Assembly: GCA_002368545.1 (NCBI GenBank)
Contig: MTSC01000040.1
Coordinates: 1 to 64,000, forward strand
Direction of reading: 5' to 3'
Length of the DNA stretch: 64,000 nt
From: Ramichloridium luteum
Lineage: Eukaryota > Ascomycota > Dothideomycetes > Mycosphaerellales > Dissoconiaceae
Position 1 is the first letter of the stretch, and each line of letters starts with the position of its first letter. The translations under genes were made by a program, and so were the position numbers. This document shows, one piece after another, positions 33,754 to 44,418 of this stretch. The notes under the pieces are model-generated. The model did not search any database. It was not told the DNA's origin and saw only the letters and a program-made list of their open reading frames with translations.

Positions 33754-34644
33754 ATGCTGGCAAGCGACCATTCAATGAGCTCGGATCCAAATTCCATCCA
33801 AACAATCACCACTGGCATCGTGGGAACTGAGCACCGATGCTGCGTCGACGAGATTTTGTTTGGTGCAGTAGAAGAACAATTTTGCGCCCAGCAAGCTGAG
33901 ATTTCGCAAGGACCATCTATTCCTGCGATCCAGCATGCCGCTTTATCAGATGATCCAGTGAACCTTTATGGGGAAGAGCCAAAGGGTATCGCTGATCCCG
34001 AGCACCGGTGCTGCGTTGACGAGATCCTTCAGACGGGCTTTGATGCAGCAAATCAGCGGTGGTGCCCTCAACACTCCGACGTTTTGCAAGAGCTATCTGC
34101 GCCTTCCCCCGAGCACTTGGTTTCATCAGGTGGTGCATCCAACGTCAATAGGGAAGAGGCTGAGCTCTTTGCTGACTTCGAGCACCGGTGTTGTATCGAC
34201 CAAGTCTTACAGGCAGCAGATACTCAGCCCATGCTGGAGCAAGCGCTCAACCATGTTCCCACGCTCAGGGATAGTGGCTTGAAGTTGCAACCAGCGATCG
34301 GCGACGCCACTTTCGACAGTCCCGGCGACGACATCGTGAGTGCGGCTGCCTCCGACAAGAGCGCGCCACGATTGCAAGACGACGACGAAGGGTTGCGATG
34401 TTGGGATCATGGCTGTCAAGGCCGCAAGTTCTCTTCGCGAAGCAATCTACGCCGGCATCAAAGAGAGAAGGCCAGCGACCAGCCGTACTGCTACTGCCCA
34501 TTATGTGGAGCACACTTCACGCGATCATCGGGACGTGATCAGCATGTGGCGAATGCCAGTTGCAACAGGATCAGAAGATATTCGAATGGCCGGGTCAGGC
34601 CATCGAAGCTACGAGTTCAAGAGGCGCTTGCTTTGAGCGCTTAA
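33754..34644 (+). CDS. Zinc-finger protein with three EHRCC repeats
   Basis: A single exon, 296 residues from ATG 33754. The N-terminal half contains three copies of E-H-R-C-C-[VI]-D-[EQ]-[IV]-L at residues 26, 83 and 143, i.e. a period of 57-60. The intervening stretches also align loosely (QFCAQQAEI against RWCPQHSDV). The C-terminal part has a C2H2-like finger (CWDHGC...FSSRSNLRRH) that lacks an obvious second His. A second finger follows in which the last ligand is Cys (CPLCGAHF...QH...C). A basic tail (RIRRYSNGRVRPSKLR) could be a nuclear localisation signal. The fingers suggest a DNA-binding regulator; the EHRCC blocks could be further metal sites or a dimerisation repeat. I do not know this repeat. 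Its stop is 59 bp from the stop of the convergent MFS gene. Confidence 0.72.
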   Translation: MLASDHSMSSDPNSIQTITTGIVGTEHRCCVDEILFGAVEEQFCAQQAEISQGPSIPAIQHAALSDDPVNLYGEEPKGIADPEHRCCVDEILQTGFDAANQRWCPQHSDVLQELSAPSPEHLVSSGGASNVNREEAELFADFEHRCCIDQVLQAADTQPMLEQALNHVPTLRDSGLKLQPAIGDATFDSPGDDIVSAAASDKSAPRLQDDDEGLRCWDHGCQGRKFSSRSNLRRHQREKASDQPYCYCPLCGAHFTRSSGRDQHVANASCNRIRRYSNGRVRPSKLRVQEALALSA

Positions 34645-34703
34645 CTTCTTCAATTTTGGTCTCTACCATCTTAGCGAAAGACTCGCTGCGTTCCATGTCC
34701 TCC

Positions 34704-36433
34704 TTACTTTTTCTGTTGAAGAGCAAAACTTGACTTGGCTCTCAGCTGTGCCCCATACTTCATGAAAATGAAAGGCACTGGTAAAGCGAGGCACGAGAGA
34801 CCACCAAGCAATGAGCACCCAGGCCCGACTCCAAGGTTCGTGAACAGAGGACGTGCCGCTAGTGGGAATCCACATGCGAGCAGAGATCGGAGAAACGTGT
34901 TGCCTGCCATAGCACTAGCTGCATAAGGGCCGTACGTATCGGCGAGAAAGTTGATGCATTGTTGAAATGTGATGTTGAAGCCGGCGCCGATGAAACCTGC
35001 ATGTTGAGCGAGTCAGCAGCAATCCACTAGCGAGGCTTATGCACGAGATGAGCAGATTCGATTCACCAGCGGCGACGGTTGGAAGAGCCCAGGAGTACTC
35101 CGGGCCAGATGTCCAGCCGAACCAAAACAACCCCGCGGAAAACAACACCCCGCCGACAATCAGAGGTGGAAGACGAGCTTCGGGTACCGGACGGCCGTTG
35201 TTTTTGGCCACGGCGGCAGCGTAGAGTGGTTGGTTTGCAAAATTAATCGCCAAGGCGCATATTACTCCGGTCAATAGACCCAAGAGCGGCAGTGTCGATA
35301 CGAAAAGCGAGTACCCGCGGATCTGAAAGAACACGACGGAAAAGGCCTCCAGCTGGAAGAAGAGCAGGCCGTAGACATACGACGCGAACAGTGCCATGCA
35401 GAGCACCATAGGCTCTGTCGCAAGCATTCTGATGAGTATCAGCCAACAGCACCCCATGGCTTGCGCGGTGGACTTTCACACTAGTTCAGGGCAGAATAAT
35501 CGAGACTTACCGCAGAGGTCGGCTGATGTACTTCGTTACGACATTATGGGGTCTGATCTTTTCTGCCTCCTGCGGATGCCACCACCGATCATCGTTCGTC
35601 TCGGCGCGCTTTCGTTGTGCTTTCCGCTTGAGCAACACCGGGTGGTAGGTCTCTGGTAATCCCACGGCAGTGACTGCAACGACAAAGAAAGTTATCATGG
35701 CTTGAATGTATTCCGTCCCTGTGGTCTGGTGTCAGCTTAACGAAGCGATTAGATCAGAGGCCCTGAACTCGAACTTACACCGCCAGCTCAAATGGGGGTT
35801 CGCAACGATTGCAGCACCGACGATTGGTCCCACGCACGGCCCGCCTACCACCACTGCCGCCATGAATGCCATAGGGACACCACGAGATCTCGGCTCGAAA
35901 AAGTCTCCTATTGCTGCTGATACATTACTGACAGGTGCCGATGCGAAGAGGCCACCGAAGAATCGGGTAACAAAAATTGCTGCGGCACTGCCGCTGACCG
36001 CTGTGCCAATGCTGAAAAGCCCGAGGACGAAGACTGCTGGCAGCATGGATGCACGTCGACCGTAGACCTCGCCCAGAGGCCCCCAGAGCATCGGACCGAA
36101 TGCATATCCCAACACGAACAAGGAGAGTGAAAGTACGGTCACCTCCTCGCTGATTGAGTACTCAGCTGCCAAAATCTGTCCGGCTGGCGAAAGGACAGAA
36201 GCACCAAAGGAGCCGACAAACGCAAGCAGCGCCATCTGAAGAACGAGCCATGCTTTGTATATCGGCGAGAAGTTGTGGGGATTGCAAGGGTCGTCAAGAT
36301 CCCAATCAGCTTTGAATAGGTCCTTGTCGATTCGGTCTGGCTTGCTTTGCCGTTCGACATCACCCGCATGTTGGTGCAGGCTCTGTAGAGCGGGTTCCTG
36401 CTCAGAGGGTTGTTTGTGCGTGCCAATGTTCAT
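34704..36433 (-). CDS. MFS multidrug/polyamine-type exporter (DHA1)
   Basis: Four exons on the minus strand, 36433-35779, 35718-35511, 35428-35067 and 34996-34704, encode 505 residues; introns are 60-82 bp. A hydrophilic head contains the D-P-x-x-P-H-N-F-S motif found just before the first span of DHA1 drug:proton antiporters. LGYAFGPMLWGPLGEVYGRR is the loop 2-3 signature, and GPCVGPIVGA is the antiporter motif C in span 5. A central charged loop (LKRKAQRKRAET) separates the two six-span halves. The closest known types are yeast Flr1/Tpo-like and fungal MDR transporters of the plasma membrane, exporting toxic compounds, fungicides or polyamines. The substrate cannot be deduced. No link to the peptide locus 6 kb away is proven. 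Confidence 0.88.
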
Positions 36434-37645
36434 AATGTGTGAATTGCGTTGACAAGGTTGCCATTAAGCGTGAATGGAAGCATCTTTTCACGCAGGGCAA
36501 CTGGTTGTTGGCCATCGCCGCAATATATACTCCATGGTTGGAGTCTAGCCCTGCTCTTGCTCTCTGTAGATTGAATGACGATCCAAATATCGGTCGGATA
36601 CATCGTTTACCAATGCTTTATTGCACGATGTCATTTGCAGAGCTTGCTTTCATGCTACAGTAAATGTGCGGCAATTGAGTGCATGGTCCGCAACGCCCAC
36701 AGAATCCACGCTCTGCTGATCTTCTACCAATCTGTACAGGCTGATGACACAAGCAATCCGGCAGTCCGTCAATCCGTCAATCAATTGACCTATCGCAACG
36801 ACTTTCAACACGGCGCGTCTCAATGAAAATAACGTAATCATCACCCTCATTTCGTCGATGCCTCACTGAGAGATCTCATCGATCTTGCTGCTGCTCGATA
36901 TGTGTTGCGAAAGAGGAGGCACTTGACAACAGCCAGCGTTGGCCTACCGCAAGGCTGAGGACCACCAACATTCGCTTAGGCGCCGCCTTCAAACGCCACC
37001 GGATCTTGGTGGCTTCCAGCTGGCTGGCCTGGTCTTTCCCCTCAAGGCGACACTTCGCTTGGCGCCATCGTACTATTTGTGGACGCCCCTCTATTTGTCT
37101 TTGAGGTGCTGCATTGAGCTGCGAGATACAGTATCTGACCTGCATCTCAATCCATGGCGCCTCACAGCCTCGTTCCTGGTCACCCCGCGCAAGGAGTCGA
37201 CCAGGACCTTCCGACTTCTCCACGACCCAGTACCTGGAGTAGAGCAACGATAGGAGGGAGTCGATCGCGCTCGCTGTAGCAATGTCGCACCTTTACGACT
37301 CTTATCACTGATGATGAGCATGAACCAAGTACCTGCAGAAAACAAAGCCTGTTCATGTGTGCTTCGAGAAGCCACGTCGAAGCGCTTGAATGCACCACAT
37401 CTTCCACTATGCTCTTGCATGAATGCACGACGCATCAGACCACCAAGCCAGGATCGGAGAATCTTATTGTTCGAGAAGGCTGCAACCACTACGATCACAC
37501 ACACTTTGATCCTCTCATGCGCAGCCTTGCGCTCTCTACAGTATATAGATGACCTCGCCTTTCGCGCGGAGCAACAGTCTGCAATCATTTTTCACCATTC
37601 TTATTAATTCGAAATATTTGCTACCAAACATCTCCGTTTTCTGAA
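36434..37645. other. Divergent intergenic region
   Basis: 1.2 kb between two divergently transcribed genes, with no gene seen. It contains a partial tandem TCCGTCAA repeat near 36765-36780 and a TATATAG element at 37542-37548, about 100 bp upstream of the right-hand ATG. Confidence 0.55.
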
Positions 37646-39805
37646 ATGCCGCCACAGTCGTTTTCTCCAACGCCGACAGAATGCGACCGAAACAAGATCG
37701 AATTCATTAGACCCGCCCTTTCCCATATCGCCCATAATGCCTTCGAGCGCTGTTCAAGAGCAACACGTAACCTCTCGCACTCCATGATGGGTGCCGTCAT
37801 GTTGCTCCCTGCGGTATCCGCACAAAACGACAGCCAGACAGGGTACATCAACCTGGATTCTGATAAGCCATCCTTCGAGCCCTTCATCGCAGGTCCTGTC
37901 AACTCAAGCACTCCTGACGGGCAGAAGGTGCTCGCCGACGTTGCCAACTTTCTCTCGAAGAACGGAATTGAATGGTACAAGTGGACCAATCGAGTTGATC
38001 AGATTCGTCTCAATTCCGGCGACGGGTACTGCATCGGTAACTTGTCGGTCGCACTCAGTGGACTCGGGGCTGCATATCAAGCCTCTTCGGCCGGTGCCAC
38101 GACCTTGTTGACGCTTCTCCCAACAGCTGGCGCTCTGATCGGCACGCCGACAAAGGAACTCTGGATCCTCTACAAGCTCATGCCCCTTGCTGGAATCCTC
38201 TCGATGGTCTTGTCACTTGGTGGCAACATCGTAAGCAGCCTCGAGTCTAGTCTTGCCTATCTTGATGTTACTTGATGCTCATCCTTCGCAGGTACCTTCC
38301 GAGATCAACGACTACGAAAGCATCGTCGCCAACCCTCCGAATTACAACGGCATCATCGCTTCCGAGCAAGAGATCAGGCAGGCGGTTATCGACAGTGCAG
38401 CACAAGAGGACAAGCAGGACAGGGACACTTGGGCTGCTGACGAGCCGAGGGCACCTCCGCGACCCCGTAAACCTGCTCAGTCCACACAAGACGGTGAGGA
38501 CCGATTTCGAGATTTTGCGAACCAAGTGGAAGCCCGTGCTCTCGATCCGGGCGGATACCGTAGGACCGGAACCATGATTTTCGGGATCATGTGTCAGGTT
38601 GGTTGGCTGGCGTGCATCTTGGTGAGTCCTGACAACAGATGACCGTGTCTCGCAGCTCCAAAGGATTATACGCTGACGGAAGACACAAGGTTGCGTGTTG
38701 GTTCATGCAATCGGGTTCCATCGTTGTGTGGTGGTAAGCATAGCGTTCCTATATCCAGACCCTGAATCTCCTGCTAACATCGTTCTATCATCAGGTGTAA
38801 CGTAGGTCGAAACTGCGATTTTTGGGGCATCTCGGAATACTGACAATCCTCCAGTTCAGACCTTTCATGTGGTGCTGGTATGCTTGCGTCGCCGTCAGCT
38901 CTGTTATCGACTCGATCGTCAGCGTGCCATTTTCCAAGCAATGGACAATTCGAGCGTCACGAGCGCCCAAGGTCGAGATCAGCCCCGACGCCCCTTGGGT
39001 ATACCCAGAACGCGAGTCACGAGACGTTGGGCGTCCTCACGAAGCGAGCCTGCCTGCTTCAGCCGGCAAAGCACCCCAGGCTTATACCGACGAGATCGGC
39101 ATCGCGCTCGAATCATTGTCTCCATCTCGAATTTCCGCAGCGAGCTACAGCGCACCGCAAGGTCATCAATACGCCTCTCTGCTCCACCAGCGTCATCGCG
39201 GCCGCGGCGTGCTGAGGCGGCTAGAGGAGGGCTACAACACAACCGGGAGGATCTCCATTGACCGCCGTGGGTACTCGGCGGCCGAGAACGCCTTCTATGT
39301 GATCATCAGCGTCCGCGGAGTTAACAACACGCACGCCATCGGCCGGGTGATCTCGAAGCTGATCTCCATTGGGGTCTACACCGTCGGCACTGCCATGTTC
39401 GCGTCCAGCACTCTGGTCACGATCTTGGTGGCCGTCGTCGTCGCGAGCATGATCATCGTGGCTGGCGTGTTCGGGCGGGTCTCCGCGATGTGGATGACGA
39501 GTGAATTGATGAAGGATCATCCCATTCTCAATGCGGTACGTTCACGTGGCTTGCTCGTAATGTTTTGTTGTGCCCAGCTAACGGTGGGTTCACAGGTTGC
39601 AAAAGATCCGGTCGAGGCGGAGCAATACATTGAAGAAATGCTTCGGAAGGATGACATTGTATTCGAGGTGCTGGGGCACGTCATCATCAACGGGCGCTGC
39701 GTGAAGCGTCTACCGTATCTCACGTTGAGTAGGTTGATTGGCATCTTGGCCCGACCGTTCGATGTCACGACCTTGGCCATGCCGTATATGTCTTCTAATG
39801 TGTGA
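37646..39805 (+). CDS. Multi-span membrane protein of unknown function, six exons
   Basis: Exons 37646-38230, 38292-38621, 38690-38733, 38795-38801, 38855-39535 and 39596-39805 encode 618 residues. Exon 4 is only 7 nt. It is needed to keep frame between VVWWCN and FRPFMWCWYACVAV, and the following 53-bp intron has a TACTGACA branch site. The N-terminal part has a hydrophobic stretch (MMGAVMLLPAVSA), a luminal-looking segment with N-S-S and N-L-S glycosylation sites, then hydrophobic helices around 140-195. A charged loop (about 230-280), further spans (RTGTMIFGIMCQVGWLACIL and onward), a long basic cytosolic loop, and spans near 480-535 follow. I do not recognise the family. The last intron (60 bp) is a multiple of three without a stop, so a retained-intron isoform would stay in frame. 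Confidence 0.68.
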
Positions 39806-40006
39806 GATTGAGAGTTTGTGTTTTTGTCATGCATCGGGTATATCTGTACGTGGTATGTGCTGGAGCAGTTTCTTGTGTTCGATGAGGCAGAGCTCGGCCG
39901 CTTGGGTGGAAGCTATTCATACATAATGGTATTGAAGAATCGACGGCAGAAAGTGCACATCGTGATTGCTGCTATGTTGTTACAGACTGCTCGAGTGATT
40001 GAGCAC

Positions 40007-41018
40007 TCACGGCTTTTCCGCTCTCAAGAACTCGTTTTCTCGAACCTCCTTGGTAGCTTCTTGCTCTTCTTCCAAACGCTCTTCAGCCTTCTGCTCAAGA
40101 GCTTCCGCCTTATCCTTAGTCGCAGAAATGTCCTTCGCTGCGTGCCTACCATCAGCCTGAACACCCTCGGGTAGTATTTGGCCCTTCGCGCCCACCACTG
40201 CCGAAGGCTTCTCCTTCAGAATCTGTGCTTTGCTCTTGCCTTCCTCCACTCCAACGCCCGGGTCAAGGCCCTTTTCTCTGAGTTTCGCGATCGCCCTTTC
40301 ATCGCCAGTAGCGGCCTTTTGTCGTAGGTGGCGTCGCCCAAGTTTCGCGAAACGGCCCTGCTTGTAGATCGCCAATCGCTCGTCGGGCGTGAGGATCTTC
40401 GGACGCGCCTCGACTGGCGTGCCAAAGGGCGAGACGATGCGTCCGACCACATGTCTAACGTGTTTGCTGCATCGGAGACGATGAAGCTCGACGACGTCGC
40501 CGATCACGAGAGAGTTGTTCGGGTCGTGCACGAGATGGTTCTCGTCGTCTCGGAGATACTAGAAAGTGACTGTCAGCAAGGGTCTACCCATGGTGCCTCC
40601 GCCGGAGAAAACGCACCTTCTTGAGGTGGCTGTTCCATTTCTGGCCTGCCACACGGACTTTCACCGTCTTATCCATCAGACCTGCGCTGACTACGATGCC
40701 GACGATCTTTTTGTGTAGCGTGGCTTTGTCGCGCTGCTTTTGCTCCCCACGTGGTAGCGAGGGGAATTGACTGTGCTGAAGGTATTGGTCCGATATGCTC
40801 GTGTCCGGTCCTAGAGGTGTCCGCAGAGCTTTTTCCAAATTTGCCGGTAATCTCCCGTACTTTTCATCAAATGCGATCTCCTCTATAGTTCGCTCTACTG
40901 TCGGCTGAGAGCTGGCTTGGTTGCGCGTGACCAGACAGCGCCGACAGATCCATTGTGGTGCCCTAGACGTCGCCGCAGATACTGTCCGAAAGGGCAGCGA
41001 AAACATGTTTCTGCTCAT
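40007..41018 (-). CDS. Mitochondrial small-subunit ribosomal protein uS17m
   Basis: Two exons, 41018-40617 and 40558-40007, separated by a 58-bp intron, encode 317 residues. The N-terminal 30 residues (MSRNMFSLPFRTVSAATSR...) form a basic presequence. The S17 fold spans the splice junction: KKIVGIVVSAGLMDKTVKVRV, then KWNSHLKK joined to YLRDDENHLVHDPN, and NSLVIGDVVELHRLRCSKHVRHVVGRIVSPF. The KTVKV and GDVV elements are diagnostic for bacterial-type S17, which binds the 5' domain of small-subunit rRNA. A long charged, Lys/Glu-rich C-terminal extension of about 140 residues is typical of fungal mitochondrial ribosomal proteins. It converges with the upstream multi-span gene across 201 bp. Confidence 0.9.
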
Positions 41019-41890
41019 GCTGGGCAGATCGCCAAGAGTTGATGCGATTTGTGGAAACCGACCTCAGTGGAGAGTGATGGATGGCATTGGTGGTAAATTT
41101 GGAGAGTGTAAGGAGATGTTTCGCACTAAGCCTGTCGCTCTCGGAGGTCTCTCGCGCTCCGCAAATGCCAAGGCGAGGCCGCTGTCCATGGGATTATGCC
41201 TGTTATTAGTCTCTCCGAAAACTTCGTTCACTAGACGGCATTGGGTTTCATTAGAAAAGCCATTTTATCATCGAAACCAGCTGTAGATTGAACAGTGACG
41301 AGCTCTTCGATGTCGCTGGCACCGCTCACAGTTAGACATCCTGAACAATTTCTACAATACTACAGTACTATTTCAAATGTAGGCCCGAGCCACCATTCAA
41401 GTTCACTACTGGACTGTGACCTTCCTCCACGCCTTTACTTCTCGCGAAGACGTCGTGCAAGGGTGTCCCAACATCGGCTCTCATACATCTGCAAGGCTTT
41501 TTGTGTGCTCTGATTCGCGCGATTGGCTGGATAGTACCATTCTGTCTCCTGACGAGGCGCCCTTGGCCGATGGTGTGCTGCCTGCGCACGTCTTTAAGAT
41601 GGCGCCGAGCGATGTTATATACTGACAGCCTTCTGAAGGATGTCAATTTCAAAAGTCTCCATGGTGTTGATCGTGACGATTGGCGCGGCAATGCAATTTG
41701 ATCCGTGCATTATGTATGCTGTGAGATCGGCCATCGGCTTTCGACCACAATAACAAGAGCCACGACCAATCTCGCAATGGCTGATGGTGTTAAGTTGATA
41801 TGATGTCCTAACATAATCAAAGTGGCCAGTCTCCAGAGCTGATGTCCGGATCAAGAGGCTCCGACTGTGTTCCTTCGACGGTCCAAGCAT
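41019..41890. other. Intergenic region, no gene seen
   Basis: 870 bp between the uS17m start and the stop of the UstYa-like gene, both minus strand. Short frames without family resemblance; it should hold the uS17m promoter. Confidence 0.6.
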
Positions 41891-42829
41891 CTACCACAGG
41901 TTGCCAACCGGAAGTCCATCATTCCCATTATCGCATTTGCTCCAGCTCGATGACTTATCGTCCCGGGCATCATAGTAGCATGCTTCGTTAGCAGTGGCAA
42001 AATCTCGCAGCGCGTCCCAGCTGCGACATTGACGCGTCTGGTTGTAGCCTCTGCTGTGACCGTGACCAGTGATTGTGAGGAGCTCGTCGTTGGCCTGACA
42101 CATGATGCTTTGCCGGAGTGCATCAAAGCAGTGCAGAATGTGTTCGAGTGGATGATCTTCATCAGTGCCGCCCTGTCTCAAAGCTACATATCCTCGCCGT
42201 AACCATTGCTACATGATAAATGTTAGCTTGACGAGACTACCAGGTAGCTCGCGGTGGAACTCACGAGGCAGTGAATCATATGATATGACTCAATTGCATA
42301 GACCTTCTTCGAGGAATCTTCTGGATGGTTGATCGTTTCGGGAAGATTGTGAGCAGCGACAAACTCCGGCGTTAAGGCGACAACACCATGGCCGGCTCTG
42401 ATCCCTTCCCAGGCCTCATTGGACTTGTCTAACTCGTCAAAATCCCAGAAACGACTAGGAATTCCTGCTACTCGTGTCTGATTACGTAGATTTGACAGGC
42501 CAACTATGGGCTGGGTCAGCATCGGATCCGACAATGCTGATTTCATTCTGCTTACGCTGCGACTGTGCTGGCGGTCCACTTGCTATTCTGATGCCGAATG
42601 AGATCATGATGGCGACTTGCACAGCGATGATAGCCAATAACACCCCGCATGCTATCGACAAAGTCGTTGTTGAGAACCATGTCTTTGACTTCTTGATGGT
42701 GGTAGTCGTCTGCAGTAGACCACGTTCTTCCTCGCTGTTGTACTCGTCGTCGGCGCTTGAGACCAGTGCACTCCGAGCGCACGGCGCCCATGAATCTGGC
42801 AACTTCTCTGAAATCGTCCCGCCCTCCAT
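41891..42829 (-). CDS. UstYa-like (DUF3328) oxidase, candidate RiPP-cyclising enzyme
   Basis: Three exons, 42829-42556, 42503-42265 and 42208-41891, encode 276 residues. The 52-bp first intron ends CCCATAG after a GCTGAC branch site; the nearer CAG would shift the frame into a stop. A short acidic cytosolic head precedes one membrane span (about 56-80, STTTLSIACGVLLAIIAVQV). The luminal part contains both hallmark motifs, HMIHC (166-170, in YAIESYHMIHCLQWLRRGY) and HILHC (194-198), and the family-typical end QTRQCRSWDAL. UstYa-family proteins are probably metal-dependent oxidases that cyclise or cross-link peptides released from secreted precursors in ustiloxin, phomopsin and related pathways. 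The precursor-like gene is transcribed divergently next to it. An upstream in-frame ATG at 43075 would add 82 residues ahead of the usual short head and is less likely. Confidence 0.88.
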
Positions 42830-44418
42830 GATCGAAAATAAGGCCTTGGAATGGTCAAATATGGATGAGAATTTGCTAAGATAAGAATCTTCCCTGGCAG
42901 TATGTACGGCAGTAGGGATGGATTGATCATAGACACTTCGACGAATACCAAGCCTCACCGATGCCAGTCCTGAGTACACGCACAACAAGGGCGTCCAGGC
43001 CGCCAGAGTACGAAGGACCGAGCAGGTCGGCGCTATAGTTTGTCCTACAACTAGCTTTGCTACGGACTCGAGCATCCTGGTGCAAGATCCGTCAACGCCT
43101 GTCCGTACCGATTCTCAGTAATCGGGGAAACCTTGCACGCGACCGCGCTAGCTGACGAGAACCCATCAGGCGAAAACAGTTGCCGGAGGACGGCCGCATG
43201 CTGTTGGGGCCGTGCGGCTGAGAGTATGTGGATCACGTTGACGAGTGTATAGAGGAGGAGGAGGAGGGAGTGCAAGCCATCCTCGCCCTGTCCGACCCGA
43301 CGAGAATTCGCTGACGTTGAGCCCTAATGAGGGCAGTGTTGCCGATGTTGCCAACGTCAGCCCTGGCCCATGAAGACGGAGGGCCGCCCACGACGCGACC
43401 CGGCCAATGATCGCAGCGACTGCTGCGTGTAGCCGCCGAACTCACATCAGCTCGCGCTTGGCATTTGGCCTTTGCCAGTGTCTGTGCACATACACAAGCA
43501 ATCGCGGTACGACACAACGCCTGCAACACTCACGTTGATGTGTACCAGCAATCTCTCAGATACCGCATGAAAGAGAGTGAAAGAGAGAGTGCCGTGATCT
43601 TCGATCGATGTGCCTCTCTGCGCTATGAGACATTAGCAGCTCCGTATGACTGTGCCAATCCTGATCATTCAATAGTCATCGCATGCGATAGCGCGCTGGT
43701 GACCGGTAGGCTCTGAGGGCGGCCACACTCATTATCGCGTAGTACTTGATCCAGATGCCATAGCGTTGAGCAAAGCTCCATACTCGTTGACGCCGGGCTC
43801 CTGCGGTGGATGTCCGCCAAGATGGTCCAGTGATGGCAAAGGATCGCAAGGATGTCCTTCTCCTACCTACCTGCGAGTTCGCAGCGCCGAAACCAACATA
43901 GCCCCCAAGCTAGTAACAAAGCAAGAGGCAGTGTCGTTTAAAGTTGCACGGGCTGTGTGCACGAGGATCTGCCGGTCAACTTCCTCGCCGGTGAAGTCTA
44001 AATCCTTCGTCTTGTGTGACAGGCCATGGGACCAGCTCCTTCTCAGCAGTTTGCAGGGCGCTTGCACCAACAGCATGCAGAATGTTGCATCTGGGGTACG
44101 AGGATCATGGCGCGACAGATCAGAGTTGATGACGCTTCATCGGGAGGCCCGTTGGCAGGAGAGCAGGGCGAAGGAGCTGTGTATATAGTCTACAACTCCA
44201 TCGCGTCAAGTAGTAGCACTCAATCAGCGAACTATAGTAATCTACCAGCGAAGTCCATCAGACTACATCTACCGTCCACCAACCTACATCAGTATTCTAA
44301 CGATTACGATCTTCTCACATATCAACGTGTGTACCGACAACCATCGATCGTCGACACATTCGCTAACATCCACATAGTAGAACATCCTTCACGTCCATCG
44401 AATCCACGTCGGGACACG
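42830..44418. promoter_or_regulatory. Shared divergent promoter region of the UstYa-like and precursor genes
   Basis: 1.6 kb without a recognisable gene. Frames near 43060-43529 (minus) and 43766-44188 (plus) show no domain or signal peptide. Because the two genes diverge, this region should contain both promoters and any sites for the Zn2Cys6 factor encoded nearby. GA-rich repeats occur near 43566-43592. Confidence 0.5.
44182..44188 (+). promoter_or_regulatory. TATA box of the precursor peptide gene
   Basis: TATATAG, about 230 bp upstream of the ATG, followed by an A/C/T-rich, ATG-poor leader typical of strongly expressed fungal genes. Confidence 0.5.

Noticed and set aside
34645..34703. 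Possible fusion of the zinc-finger and MFS genes
   Set aside because: They are on opposite strands, with separate stops 59 bp apart; only overlapping 3' UTRs are implied.
42830..43075. Longer UstYa-like protein starting at ATG 43075
   Set aside because: It would add 82 residues ahead of the acidic head; family members have a short cytosolic head before the membrane span, which the ATG at 42829 provides.
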